64,000 bases of DNA from Epiperipatus broadwayi. Taxonomy: Eukaryota; Onychophora; Udeonychophora; Euonychophora; Peripatidae. The stretch spans positions 2,796,001 to 2,860,000 of the forward strand of contig JAQFVV010006221.1 in assembly GCA_028023455.1 (NCBI GenBank). Reading direction: 5' to 3'. The notes beneath the pieces were generated by a model. The model ran no database searches. It was not told where the DNA came from and saw only the letters and a list, made by a program, of their open reading frames with translations. This document shows positions 32,160-44,515 of the stretch, piece by piece (the stretch's first letter is position 1; each line of letters starts with the position of its first letter). A program made the translations under genes and the position numbers.

Positions 32160-32640
32160 ATTTTTTTGATGTCATCCAATATGATTCACACAAAAATGGT
32201 CAATAACTGGCAGCTTGTAATTCAGCAGCAGTTTTATAGACTTTCCAACAGTATAAATAAATTGTTTATTCCTCTTCCACATTTTTTTGATGGTTTCCAT
32301 CAAAGTTGCCACTGTTCTTCCATGAATTCTCATGATGAAACACTTGTCAGTCTTCCTGCACAAACCATCAAACATCCAAGAATTCATCCGATTTGTTTTT
32401 TTTCTTTTTGTTCAAAATGCTCTTGTCAATTTCAATGATTTTGTTAGGGCCTTCAATTTTACATTTTCTCTGCTAAACCAAGCATTCATTCTATGGATGT
32501 TAATTTGTGAGGCTAGCTGCAAATAAATCGGATTGCCATCAAAAATGAATTCTGGAACCCTCCAACCACATTTCCTTATGAAAGCTTATTTTATTATTAC
32601 ATCCTCAAATATTATAACATCATTGCTTGTCTAAAGTGTG
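32160..32640 (-). pseudogene. Merlin-type (IS1595/ISXO2-like) transposase remnant
   Basis: Decayed DDE transposase on the minus strand. KIIEIDKSIL (about 32420-32445) matches the first catalytic Asp motif of Merlin/IS1595 transposases (usually EIDES). After a frameshift comes WMFDGLCRKTDKCFIMRI, then GRTVATLMETIKKMWK, and IYTVGK, where the second Asp is expected (usually IYTD or IYSD). It ends VNHIGW, near the conserved VNH. Frameshifts and stops plus the missing Asp make it non-functional. The element's ends and target duplication were not found. Confidence 0.65.
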
Positions 32641-33267
32641 GATGCAATTTCCCACATTAATCTCAGTAGCAGGTAAAATGGTCACCATTTTGTACTATTT
32701 TTTTAAAAAAAAGAATTGTAATATTAATCAGAAAATTGGAAAAAAATAAATCAGCATTGAAATAAAAAACCTTTGAGAAGAACTTGTCCAAACAAAACCT
32801 AGACAATAAATGAAAGTGTAAATTTAACGTTATTGGATGAGATTGGCTGAGATCACAGAGTTTATCTAGAACCACAAAGTTAGACATTTATCACAAATGT
32901 GAAAAGGCATACCATCTCTCCTACATTGCAGGACTAATATGTAAGGACCAAATATATTTATATGAGAGTATGCATGTATGTGCACCTATGTTTATATATC
33001 TAGAGTCATATACCAGCTATATAAAAACACTAGTGTACTTTTATATACTTTGAAAGCAAATTTATTATTAATAAATTAAAATATTTTATATAACAAAACA
33101 CACACACATACTATATATATATTAAATATTTCAAATTGTGGAAATATCTGCTGAACTTTCACAAATTATTTATGGATTATTAAGAGAATATAATCTAGTT
33201 TATAAATGTAAACAAAATATCAATTATTGTCATAAATATTTAGTATTACCTGGTGTATGTTGACACA
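32641..33267. other. No recognised feature
   Basis: AT-rich; small AC and AT repeats near 33100. Confidence 0.5.
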
Positions 33268-33688
33268 CATATTGTGACAGAATGGGTTCAAACCCAGTCA
33301 CAACAAGCAAAAAATTTAGTGGTCAGCATGCATAGACATGACTATTGAATTTTTAGTGATTTTAAATTTAAGTTAGTTTTTTTTCTCTTTATTATTGTGT
33401 GGTGATAGTTGTTAAAGGTATATATGAGGAAGTCATACTCTGTTGTTTCGAAAAATTTATGTATGTGTGCATGGATAGGTTTAACTGTTGGGAAGAGAGA
33501 GATGAGGTTTTCTTATATTTTCTTCTGTTTTTTTTTGTTTTCTGAGAAGCACAGAACTTTCCAGAAACAAATTAATTTGAAAGGTGTTTTAAAAAAAACT
33601 TTCATGTGTCTCAACAAGAATTGGTTGGGCATAGAACAGAAACAGGAAAAAGAAAACCAGTGAACTTTCTAGAAAGAATGGAAGGGGG

Positions 33689-33696
33689 TATAAAAG
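33689..33696 (+). promoter_or_regulatory. LTR TATA box (5' LTR)
   Basis: TATAAAAG preceded by a G run, followed about 30 bp on by a conserved CTTGTCCCTGCAG block. The same arrangement is kept at 39516 in the 3' LTR, so it is the likely core promoter. Confidence 0.6.
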
Positions 33697-33747
33697 GAAA
33701 GAACGCAGAATGCTCGTGCTCTTGTCCCTGCAGAGCGCGAAGTAAAA

Positions 33748-33912
33748 GATAGAGATATAGTTAATGTAGTGAAGATTAATATAATTTTTACACCAAATCG
33801 TGGCCAAAATAGAAATGTGGGGGTGAAAAAGATAGAAATATAGTTAATGTAGTGAAGATTAATATAATTTTTACACCAAATCGTGGCCAAAATAGAAATG
33901 TGGGGGTGAAAA
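33748..33912 (+). repeat. 83-bp tandem duplication in the 5' LTR
   Basis: GATAGAGATATAGTTAATGT and, 83 bp on, GATAGAAATATAGTTAATGT begin two almost identical units, each ending GTGGGGGTGAAAA. The 3' LTR has one unit (about 39578-39655). Confidence 0.88.
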
Positions 33913-35439
33913 TCTAACATGTCATACTCAAATCCTGGCCCAGCTAATTGTATGCTGCTATAATTGTTTTAGAAAGAACCGACCTCATTGGATTAAAAGC
34001 TACCACCATGATCAAAAGTTCAAGAAAGCGAGATTGGTAAAATAAATAAGAAACCAACATGTCAACATATATTTACTTGGATTCATATTCAAATATAAAA
34101 TGTGTTTTCATTCTATGAGCACACCAGGGAAAAGCAGGCAATATAAACTTTTATATTGGTTTTGGATCAAAATTTCTCAACAGATTCTTTAGATGTTATA
34201 AATAAAATAAAATAAATAACTTGTACAAGCTTGTATTTCCATTTATAGCTGATGTCACACCTTAAACTCAAATAATAGTCACAAAATTACATATAAAGTA
34301 ATATTTTAAAAAGAGACAGAGGGGAGAAGAATTTTTTTCAATCTCTTCTCAATCTTAAACCTTATTTTAAATGTAGATTGTATGTATGACAGTGTGCTAT
34401 GTGTGTGTGTTTCTCAAAACAACAGAGTATTAATTTCATGTAAACTTATAATAAACTGGTTCTTTCCTCATATATATAATAAAATTATCAATTGACAGTT
34501 TGTACGATAGATTTGTTAGCTATTAAATCACATATATTATAGATTGTGGTTATGCTTTCTTTTTTATATGTACTTGTAGCCATTTATGAGGTTTATATAT
34601 ACATTGATCTTTGATTATCAAGGGGTACTGAAATACGAGGGTGATTATTTTCCAACTCACATCTCCCTCTGGCAATAATGCTAACCGATCTGAGTCTGAG
34701 CTAGTCGATGATCAAACCTCCTAATCTATAGTTATTTATGTCAAATTACTTATCATTAGTGCATCCCCTTCACATAATTCTTATTTTTATATCAGATTGG
34801 CCTTGGAATCTACTGGATGTCCATAAATACATGTTGGGAAATTTATTTATATTTTACTGTTATTGATTAGAATTATACATAGGGGAGATTTTGTTACAAT
34901 AGGCATTTTTACATATTCTCATAAACTAAATTCGCGCATATATATACATGTGATGATAAATATATGTATATATGTCAACCGGTCAATAAGAAAGGCAGGT
35001 TTTGTTACAATGTCACAACCAACTAAGGGCCTCTAGAAGAGAAGTAGAGTGGGATTAGGAAAAAGGAAGGAGAAATATAGGGATAGTTGTGAGATATTCC
35101 AATTTTGAAAAGTTGTGCTTTATATATATTTGTGTAAAAATGAAGAAAACTGTCAGAATTCAAAAAATCTTGTACCAAGAAGGTAGAAATGTGTTTAGAC
35201 TTGGGTAGAGAGGTATCTGTTTTAACAAGACTTAAAAAGTCAAATATAAGGGGAAACAAAATTGTAGAAGGGAGAGGCAATAAAATGGTAGTTGAGGCTA
35301 ACAAGAAAGCAGTGCAAGGTGTTGGGGTTGGGGATGGATCCAAGGCATCTAACCTGTGAGAGTATATCAGGATTAGAGAGATGGGGAAGGAAAGAAATGA
35401 TTAAAATACAAACATTTAAAGGGAGGAGAGGAAAGACAC

Positions 35440-35670
35440 CAGTAGAACACCTAAGGAATGTGGTAAAGTAATAGTGGCCCATAGCCATCTGCAGGAGCAT
35501 GCTTTGGATTGGTGGGAGTCACAAAGGACCCAACCAAAGATGCTTGAGGAGTGTGAAAGGGTAATGAAGAAAACATTCTGGAGTGAGGAACATCAGGAGC
35601 AGATCAAAGCTCACATTATTCAGAAAAAGTTTCAGAAGAGGGAGAAAAGCATACGTCCAGTTCTTTAGAC
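35440..35670 (+). pseudogene. Ty3/gypsy gag (capsid) remnant
   Basis: Capsid-like segment AHSHLQEHALDWWESQ, then KMLEECERVMKKTFW, then EHQEQIKAHI, fitting the A-x-x-WW and F-W motifs of Ty3/gypsy gag. It corresponds to the gag piece of the other LTR element at 49989. The frame ends at a stop after IRPVL; upstream coding is lost. Confidence 0.65.
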
Positions 35671-36311
35671 ATCAGGTGTCATGATTGATAGAACTAGAGG
35701 CCTGTAAGTTGTCGGAAAAATACACCTTAAGGATTATGTGCAGAAATCTACTGATTGAAGTAATGATAAGAATAGGGGATATGAAAGGGAGAGGGGCAAG
35801 AGAGGTTGATAGGATATTGGGAGAACTGGAGGTTAGTAAACAATGGTGAAAGGAAAGAAAAAAAGAAAAATGAGATCAGAGAGAGGAAAGAGAATTACAC
35901 GGGAAATTTGATAAGTTCAGATAAGGAAGGGGTTCCAAAGTTCACAAGTCAGGGCTGCCCCAAAATAGAAATACAGATTGCAGGGAGGCAGGCCGAGGCA
36001 TTAAATGGACTCCAGTTGCCAAATCTCTGCTGTCTGAGGAATTCATGAGCCAGCAGGTCAGCATCTGGACCCTCCCCATTAAGCCAGTGCAAATAGAATG
36101 ACCAATAATAAAATGGCAAGGGTGCAGTCCAAGAAGATGTGTGGATGGATCTTTATATCAATGGGGAACCATTTCCTCATGTATTTCTAGTCATGAAATA
36201 CTTGATTCATGACATACTGATAGGATCAGATTTTTAAACAGGTACAGATGTGCAATAGATTTTAGAATAGGCCAGTTTATATGTGAAGGGGAGACCATCA
36301 GGTTCACTACA

Positions 36312-37140
36312 GTGCAATTACATCAGTCAATAGGAGTAATATGGATAGAAAGTGAAAAGAGAGGAGGGATTGAAGAGACAGTTAGGGAAATAACCTCTGC
36401 AAATGAAGAAGAGAAGGAGGCCTTCAGGCAAACATTACATCAATACCATCAGGTGTTTTCAAAAGTACTGGCTGTGATCCAGGGCTTTGAGCAGAGTATC
36501 AAACTAAAACAGAACCAGCCTTTACAATCTCACACTTATCTGGTACTCTATCAGTAGAGGGAGAAAGTAAAGAAATAATTGAGCCAGTTGATAGAATGGG
36601 GGATAATATCTAAATGTTCATCACCTTATTGTAAGCCTCTAGTGGTAGTTAAAAAGAAGTGGTGCAATTAGATTATGCCTATATGCCAGACAATTGAACT
36701 GAGTGACAGTCCCAGATCATAATATTCCACCTTCAATACATGAATTACTGGGAGGATTCAAGGATAAACAGATATTTTCAACATTTGATCTGACTGCCAG
36801 TTATTGGCAGATCCAGATCCACCCCAAGGACCATCAATACATAACATTTCAGTATGAAGGATACTCTTACCAGTTTAGCAGGATGCCATTCAGGCTCATA
36901 AATAGTGGGACTGGATTGTTAAGGTGCCTTGACCAAGTGCTGGCAGATGAAGTAAAAAATGTGTAACTATATATATTGATGATGTGTTAATAGCCTCATC
37001 CAGTATCAAGGTGCATCAAAAAGATGTTGATATATTTCTCCATGAATGTCAGAAGAAAGGCATCAAAATAAATTTAAACAAAAGTACCATGATGAAAGAT
37101 GAAGTAACATTCTTGGGTCCCTTGGTGAGGATTCAAGGGG
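36312..37140 (+). pseudogene. Ty3/gypsy reverse transcriptase remnant
   Basis: Copies the element's RNA into DNA when intact. The N-terminal part has HQVFSKVLAVIQGFEQSIKL, then (another frame) LIEWGIISKCSSPY and LVVVKKK. Next come QIFSTFDLTASYWQIQIHPK (first catalytic Asp in FDL) and FQYEGYSYQFSRMPF. The catalytic YIDD is intact at 36972-36983, followed by VLIAS. Stops near 36556 and 36966 and several frameshifts separate the pieces, so no full enzyme is made. Confidence 0.8.
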
Positions 37141-37379
37141 TATAACATCATCTAGGCAAAGTATTGACCATCAGGGAGTTTCCCACTCCAAAATCTCAGA
37201 GATCCAGTCATTCCTGGACCTTTGTAATTTCTACAACAGATTCCATGAATGGCTAGCCGAATGCACAAAACCTATAGTTAGATTACTAAGAAAGGTACCC
37301 CATGGTGGTGGGACCAAGAGCAGGAGAAGACCCTTGAAGATATAAGAGGGGTTCATTAGACAAGTGATGCTCTCATTTC

Positions 37380-37790
37380 AAGATTTTTACCAAACCATTT
37401 GTGGTACAAATGGATAGCAGTGGATATGGCTTAGGGAATACACTATCACAAGTGCAGAAAGGAAATCAAATGGGAGGGCTGAATTTTATCAGCAGACTAC
37501 TAAATGGTCCTGAACTGAATTACCCCACCACTGAAAAAAGGCCCTGGCAATTTTCTGGGCATTCCAAAAGTTCTGCCCATTTTTGTTAAGGTTAGAAGTG
37601 ATTGTTGTCACTGATCATAAGAGTCTGGAGTTTATAAATCAGAGCTACCTTCACCAACAGCCAATTGATATGTTGGAGCTTGTTGATGCAGAAATACAAT
37701 TACACTGTTCAATATTTCCAGGGACCAGAGAACATCATGTCTGACATTCTGAGCCAGAATCCATCTGGTATCAGTCCAGTAACTTAGGTG
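37380..37790 (+). pseudogene. Ty3/gypsy RNase H remnant
   Basis: VQMDSSGYGLGNTLSQVQKG fits the DxSxxGxGxxL start of RNase H, then FISRLLNGPELNYPTTEK and, after a frameshift, VVTDHKSLEF near 37605. Broken by stops. Confidence 0.7.
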
Positions 37791-38089
37791 TAGAGAACTT
37801 GTATATTGCCAGTGTGGTTATAGGAATGAACAAAAGGGTATAAGAAAACTTGGCTCATTGGGGGATTGGCAGTGTCTAGATGAACAATTGAAAGTGATGA
37901 TTGAGCAGCTGGGAAAGAAAGCAACAGAGAGTATGCGAAGGAGACTAGAGGGGACATAGGATATCAACTATATTGAAACATTTTGCAGTACAGGACACAT
38001 GAGAACCAAAATGAGTGGAAACCAGTTCACCTCATAGGCTATGGAAGGATGTGGCAACCTACATGCACCAGCTGCATGCACCAACTGTA

Positions 38090-38640
38090 TGGCAACTATG
38101 GTGCTCTGAAAATGGAATATTTAATTTGGAAGTGGTTTCACTGACCTAGCATATATGCATTTGTCGTGGACATGCAACCTCAAGAAATGGTAGCTTTGGA
38201 ATTTTATGGTCCTCTGCTGGCATTCAATAAAAAAATCTCCTGGTCACATGTGATTTATTTTCAAAATATGTGTCCACCTACCCCATCATGCAGGTGAATG
38301 TGAAGAATGCCATCAAGATGTCAGAAGGCAGGCATTTCACAGAGACTGGAAAACCCAAGAGCATTTTATCTGACCATGGCACACTCTTCATATCCAAGGA
38401 ATGGCACCAGTGGGTCAAACATCAGGGGATTAGGCCCAACTTTATATCAATTTGGAACCCACAACCTAACCCCTGTGACTGGATGATGAGGGAGTTAGGG
38501 CACCTGTTTTGTACTTTTACAGGCACAAATCATAAGGGCTGGGTGAAATGGACCCCTCAAGTAGTGAACTCATAAATTGGTACATAAATGAATCAACTGG
38601 GTTCACCCCATTTTGCCTCCAATTTGACATTGCATGTCAG
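38090..38640 (+). pseudogene. Ty3/gypsy integrase remnant
   Basis: Core segment KPKSILSDHGTLFISKEW contains the second catalytic Asp motif (SDxGTxF), then WHQWVKHQGI and, after a frameshift, NESTGFTPFCLQF. The zinc-binding N terminus is not readable. Confidence 0.7.
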
Positions 38641-39078
38641 ATTAAGACCATTGTACCAGGGATGGAGGAACCATGTATCAATCAAAAATCTGACCAGGAC
38701 AGGTCATATCACCTTACAGTGGGCAAGCCATCAATGAAGGTGAAAGAGAGGGAACAGGATATACATATTTAAAGTGGGAGATTGGGTCATGGTTAAAAAA
38801 CCCCATGTCAGCGACCTGGGTAAATTTGTGTGCTGAAAATTCTGTAACTTATATGAGGGCCCATCCACCATCTGTCGTAAGCAAGGGCATAATGCATTTT
38901 GGGTGGACACTGGGCATAAGATCAAGGGATCATATAATGCTCAATCACTAAAGCCTGCCCAGACTTCTGCAGGTATGGTCAACTCAGGGAACCAGCAGGT
39001 AAACATATGAGATAGGAAAGTTTATAAGAGCTATTCAAATATGCAAGAGGTATTTGAAGGCTTTGGAATGAGGAGTAT

Positions 39079-40637
39079 TGTGACAGAATGGGTTCAAACC
39101 TGGTCACAACAAGCAAAAAATTTAGTGGTCAGCATGCATAGACATCATTACTGAATTTTTAGTGATCTTAAATTTAACTTAGTTTTTTTTCTCTTTATTA
39201 TTGCGTGGTGATAGTTGTTAAAGGTATATATATCTCAGAAAAAAGGGGAAGTCATACTCTGTTATTTCAAAACATTTATGTATGTGTGGGTTATAGAAGT
39301 GTGCATGGATAGGTTTAACTATTGGGAAGGGAGAGATGAGGTTTTGTTATATAATATGTTTTTTTTGTTTTGCGAGAAGCATGGAAATTTCCAGAAACAA
39401 ATGAATTTAAAAGGTGTTAAAAAAACTTTCACGTCTCGACAAGAACACGGTTGGGCATAAAACAGGAACAGGAAATAGAAAAACAGTAAACTTTCTAAAA
39501 AGAATGAAAGGGGGGTATAAAAGAAAAGGACCCAGAATGCTCATGGTCTTGTCCCTGCAGAAAGCAAAGTAAAAGAGAGATATAGTTAATGTAGTGAAGA
39601 TTAATATAATTTTTAAACTAAATCACGGCCAAAATGGAAATGTAAGGGTGAAATATCTAACGTGTCAGACTCAAACCCTGGCCCCAGCTAATTGTATGCT
39701 GCTACATTTGTTTTAGAAAGAACCAGCGTCATTGCATTAAAAGCTAGCACCATGATCAAAAGTTCAGGAAAGTGAGATTTGATAAAATAAAGAAGAAACC
39801 AATGTGTCATCATATATATAAAGAAACCAATGTGTCATCATATATATACCTGGATTCATATTCAAATATAAAATGTGTTTTCATTCTATGAGCTCCCCAG
39901 GGAAGAGCAAAAAAACTTTTATATATTTTAAAAAGAGACAGAGGGGAGAAGAATTCCTTTTCAATCTCTTCTCGACTTTTAAACCTTATTTTAAATGTAG
40001 ATTGTATGTATGATGGTGTGCTATGTGTGCGTGTTTCTCGAAACAGCATAGTATTAATTTCATGTAAACTTATAATAAATTGGTTCTTTCCTCATATATA
40101 ATAAAATTATCAATTGACGTTAGTTGTAAACTTATGATAGATTTGTTAGCTATTAAATCATGTATATTATAGATTGTGGTTATGTTGTGTTTTTTTATAT
40201 GTACTCATAGCCATTTACGATGTTTATATGTAGATTGATCTTCGATTACCAAGGGGTACTGAAATACAAGGGTGATTATCTCCTGGTAATAATGCTACCT
40301 GACCTGAGTCTGAGCTAGTCGATGGTCAAACCTTTCTAATCTAATTATTTATGTCAAATTATTAATCATTAGTGTATTTCCTTCATGTAATTCTTATTTT
40401 TATATAAGATTGGCCTTGGAATCTACTGGATGTCCATAAATACATGTTGGGAAATTTATATTTTATTGTCATATATTAGAATCATACATATGGGAGGTTT
40501 TGTCACATAGGCATTTTTACATATTCTCATAAACAATAGATTCATGCATATGTATAGATTCATGCATATGTATACATGTGATGATAAATATATGTATATA
40601 TGTCAACTGGTCAATAAAAAAGGGAGGTTTTATTACA
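39079..40637 (+). repeat. 3' LTR of Ty3/gypsy element
   Basis: Begins TGTGACAGAATGGGTTCAAA and ends near GGTTTTATTACA; 1559 bp against 1737 bp in the 5' copy, with many substitutions and indels. A loose purine-rich stretch (GGAATGAGGAG) just upstream may be the polypurine tract. Confidence 0.8.
39516..39523 (+). promoter_or_regulatory. LTR TATA box (3' LTR)
   Basis: TATAAAAG after a G run, matching the 5' LTR arrangement, with CTTGTCCCTGCAG downstream. Confidence 0.5.
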
Positions 40638-40861
40638 ATATATAAATGTTATTTTATGGTCATTTATGATTTACATATATTTGTAAACTACATTTAAACA
40701 GTGTTACATGCATTGTTCTTTAACCTGTGGAATATTTTAATATCTATAAATAGATCAAAATCAAGTGATTTATTTGAATTAATGGAGAATATTCAAAAAA
40801 TGCACACTGTATAAATATACAAATAAGTGTATTAATACTCAAAGCTAAATGGGTTTATGAG

Positions 40862-40960
40862 TAACTATTAGAAACCAGATAACACTTAGACTGTCCCAAT
40901 ATAGATAATGATCAAGAATTTTTAACTGTTGTCAAGGCAATCTCCTTTTAGCAATAGAGA
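40862..40960 (-). repeat. Short MITE family X, copy 3
   Basis: Minus strand of the family: ACCAGATAACACTTAGAC, then AACTGTTGTCAAGGCAATCT and CCTTTTAGCAAT. The copy at 45639 shares the adjacent AGCTAAATGGGTTT-like flank. Confidence 0.5.
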
Positions 40961-41036
40961 TGGAATCCCACCTCTATTAATAGCCCATATATTATTACAG
41001 TTATTATTTAAGTAATTGTCATCATCATAAACATCA

Positions 41037-44000
41037 TCAAACATTATCAATATACTGCAGGATGAAGGTCTCTCCAGATTTAATCCATCTTCTCCGATCT
41101 TTAGCTTCTCTTCTCCACAACACCCCTGCACATTTTTTTATTTCATCCATCCTTCTCACATATGGTCTCTTTCTGGGTCTTTTACAATCTCTTGGAATCC
41201 AGTTTAAAATTTCAATTGTCCATCTATTATCATCTCTTCTAGCAATATGTCCAGCCCAACTCCATTTCAATCTTTTAATTTTTTCAATAAGGTCAGTAAC
41301 ACCTGTTTGTTGTCTTACCCATACATTGCATTTTCGATCTCTTCTTGTTACTCCCAACATACATCTCTTCATACTCCTTTGAGTGGTCTGAAGTCTCTGT
41401 ATTGCTCTTCTATTAAGTGTCCAAGTCTCAGATCCATAAGTAAGAACTGGTAAAACACATTTGTTAAAAACCATCCTTTTCAAACACATAGGCATATTTC
41501 CTTTTAGTATCAAGTTATTTCTACCAAAAGCACTCCAACCAAGTTTAACTCTATGATTAATTTTCTCCATTATGTTTCCATCTGTATTAATAATCCGACC
41601 AAGGTATTTGTAACTGTTAACTTCTTCTAATTCTTCATAATCAATCTTTATTTTCATATTTTGAGCAAATCGATTAAACACTACTTTAGTCTTTTTAACA
41701 TTTATCTTTAGTCCTACTTTTCTACTTTCATCTGCTAACTCCTGCAACATTTCATGCAGCTCTAAAGCATTCTTTGCAAAAACAACTACATCATCTGCAA
41801 AATCTAAATGACTTAAATACTCTCCATTTACTTTCACTCCTTTAGTTTCCCATTTTAATCCATAAAATACTTCTTGCAGCACTGCTGTAAAGAGTTTTGG
41901 AGATATGGAGTCACCTTGTCTTACACCTTTCTCAATGTTGATTTTTCCAGTATCATTATGTAATCTAATTGTTGCTGTTGCATTTTTATAAATATTCTTT
42001 AAAATATGACAATATCCTGGATCTATACCTTGATGATCTAATGCTTTAATCACTGAAGAAATGTGTATAGAATCGAATGCCTTTTCATAATCTACAAATC
42101 CAAAACATAATGACAACTCATATTTGTTTGTCCTTTCTATGACTTCTCTCAATACCTGGATATGATCTATTGTACTAAAACCACTTTTAAATCCAGCTTG
42201 TTCTTTTGGTTGTTGGAAATCCAAAGTTCTCTGTAGATGAGTTGTAATTATCTTGGTAATTTTTTTTATATAAAACTGATAAAAGGCTGATAGGTCTGTA
42301 ATTTCTAATATCTTCTTTATCATCTTTTTAAAATATTAATATTATTACTGCATTCTTCTAATCTTCCGGTACTCTTTATCATTTAGACATTTGGTATATA
42401 ACTTTGCTAAAATTGTTTCTATTTCTTCACCTGCTTCTTTTAATATATCAATTATAATTCCATCATTTCCTGGAGCCTTTCCTTTCTGCATACACTTAAT
42501 TGCATGTCTCACTTCTTCATTTAAAATTCTGGGCAATTCGGAAGATGTAATAGATATAGGAGGTACTTGTTCTTTATTACTATATAATTCTTGATAAAAA
42601 TCTTCTACCAATTTCATGATGTAATAATTTCATCTTTTTTTCTCATTGCCCATAATTTCCTGGAGCCTTTCCTTTCTTCATACACTTAATTGCATGTCTC
42701 ACTTCTTCATTTAAAATTCTGGGCAATTCGGAAGATGTAATAGATATAGGAGGTACTTGTTCTTTATTAATAATTCTTGATAAAAATCTTCTACCAATTT
42801 CATGATGTCATCTCTCTTTTTAGTAATAATTCCATCTTTTTTTCTTATTGCAGATATAAATTTCCTACCAATACCAAAATGTTGTTTAACATTTTTGAGA
42901 CTTTTATTTTCTTCTACAGCTTTCCTTACTATTTCACAGTTATACTTTCTTATATCATTTTCAACTCTTTTCCGTACCATTTTACAAAATTCGAGATATT
43001 CAATTCTTTTTAATACATCATTTTTGTATATCTTCATATTCCTTCTTTTCTTCATAAATTCTCTAGTCTCAGTAGAAATTTTATTAGTCAATTGCTGCTT
43101 TTTTCTACCAGCTATGTTTGTTGCAGTTTTTAAAAGTGTATCAGTTATTTTCATATTAATTTCATTCAAATCTGAATCATGTTCAAAATCTCCTAACACT
43201 TGAAACCTATTTGTAAATTCCAATTTAAATTCATTAGAATGTTTCTGAAGATTAGGAATATCAACTGTAAATATTGCTTTTCTTAATAATTTTTGTCTCT
43301 CTAGTTTTACATTAACACATAACTTACACTTTACTAATCGATGATCACTTATGATCACTTCCTGTGTTAAATTTATTAAGAACATTACAATCTTGAAATA
43401 TGTATTTTCTGTTAGTCAAAATATAATCCAATTCTGCTGTACCTTCATTTGGATACTTCCATATCCATTTCCTTTTAACATTTTTCTCAAAAAAAGAATT
43501 AATAATATAAAGTTTTTCTTTTTCTGCAAACTCCACAAGTCTATGTCCTCTCTCATTTCTATTACCATAACCAAAATTACCTACAGCAATTTCATCTTTC
43601 ATTTGTCTACCAATTCTAGCATTAAAGTCTTCCATAACAATTTTAAAATGTTGTTTACTATAATCAAAAGCCTTTTGTACATCCATATAAAAATCTTCTA
43701 CTACTTCATCACTATGAAAACTTGTTGGGGCATAAACCTGAATTATCTACATTTGGTATCTGCTATTAAGTTGTATAACTAATCTTGCCACTCTGTCCGA
43801 TACACTATCAATCTCCACAATATTGTTCTTCCACTTTTTTTTATTTATAATGAATCCTGCTCCACTTGTATTTCCAATATGTGTGCCTTTATAATAGAGT
43901 ATATTCCACTTTTTAAATCAATTGTTTCTTCTCCTTTTCTTCTAACTTCACAAAGTCCAATAATGTCCCATTTAATATAAGACAGTTCTTCTTTTAATTC

Positions 44001-44192
44001 TTGCAATCTTCCTTCACTTGAAAGTGATCTGCAGTTGTAAGTACCTAAATAAAAAGTCATCATCAAATGGCAGCCTGGGTCCACAATCAGGGGATTCTTA
44101 GCACCCTCCGCCTTCAGCCACCAACCGCTGCCTTGGTTGGTGACTTTACAGCCTCCTGGGAATAAGGGCCATGCTTTATTTTTGTCTGTCAT
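41037..44192 (-). pseudogene. RTE endonuclease-reverse transcriptase pseudogene (copy 1)
   Basis: Polyprotein often annotated in genomes as 'craniofacial development protein 2-like' or 'endonuclease-reverse transcriptase'. In order on the minus strand: start MTDKNKAWPLFPGGCKV (44192); APE-type endonuclease motifs LGTYNCRSLSSEGR and WDIIGLCEVRRKGE (43970-44060); VMEDFNARIG (43640; the usual Gly before DFN is Glu); ELDYILTNRK and SDHRLVK. The linker has KGKAPGNDGIIIDILKEAGE. The RT has EQAGFKSGFSTIDHIQ, FGFVDYEKAFDSI, GVRQGDSISPKLF and the intact catalytic LDFADDVVVF (about 41800). The C terminus has YGSETWTLNRRAIQRLQTTQ and WAGHIARRDDNRW. The RT and C terminus form one open frame of 428 codons, but frameshifts near 42340, 42700, 43370 and 43800 break the whole. 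Confidence 0.88.
42463..42842 (-). repeat. 190-bp tandem duplication inside RTE copy 1
   Basis: TTTCCTGGAGCCTTTCCTTT at 42466 recurs at 42656. The units stay nearly identical through ATTCGGAAGATGTAATAGAT to TTCATGATGT. Copy 2 has one unit, so the duplication arose in this copy. Confidence 0.88.
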
Positions 44193-44515
44193 AATTGTAT
44201 ATATGTATTGGAAAACTATTTATCATTTACACAAACATTCATTCTGCCTTATCAGGCACTGAGAAGAAAGACCATAGTGTTTCTTGATCTTAAACTCAGA
44301 GGTAAAAAACCAATAGTCACCATGCTGGCTAATGCGTGTTGGTGAGCAGCCCATCCATGTTCGTATACTATATGAATAATCACATAGTAATAACAGCTGC
44401 AATGATAAGAACGTATGGAGTGGACATTAGAAATTTGCCCTGCTCGGTTCCTTTAAGGCCTCCAAGAGGAATCAAAGGGTCTCTTTTCAGTTAATAGCAA
44501 ACTCCCTTTCTGCAG

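Larger units (their letters stand above)
33273..35009 (+). repeat. 5' LTR of Ty3/gypsy element
   Basis: Begins TGTGACAGAATGGGTTCAAA and ends near GGTTTTGTTACA. It contains an 83-bp tandem duplication (33748-33912) absent from the 3' LTR. The end could instead be 35017 (TGTCACA, an exact inverse of the TGTGACA start), but the 3' LTR does not keep those bases. Confidence 0.8.
33273..40637 (+). mobile_element. Ty3/gypsy LTR retrotransposon, degenerate
   Basis: Two direct LTRs flank 4.1 kb holding gag, reverse transcriptase, RNase H and integrase remnants in that order, which is the Ty3/gypsy arrangement. ATAT precedes the 5' LTR and follows the 3' LTR, a weak target-duplication candidate in AT-rich DNA. 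LTR divergence and a broken pol show an old insertion. No envelope-like frame was seen. Confidence 0.85.
41034..44515 (-). mobile_element. RTE-type LINE, copy 1, nearly full length
   Basis: Runs from the 5' region (AAAGGGAGTTTGCTATTAAC on the minus strand) to the 3' tail (TTGATGATGTTTATGATGA). It is collinear with copy 2 at 54186-57485. Differences include a 190-bp tandem duplication and a small duplication in the endonuclease. Confidence 0.85.

Noticed and set aside
42802-43203. 133-codon plus-strand frame, and a similar one at 55777-56151
   Set aside because: Both are antisense to the RTE polyprotein and differ only as the RTE copies differ.
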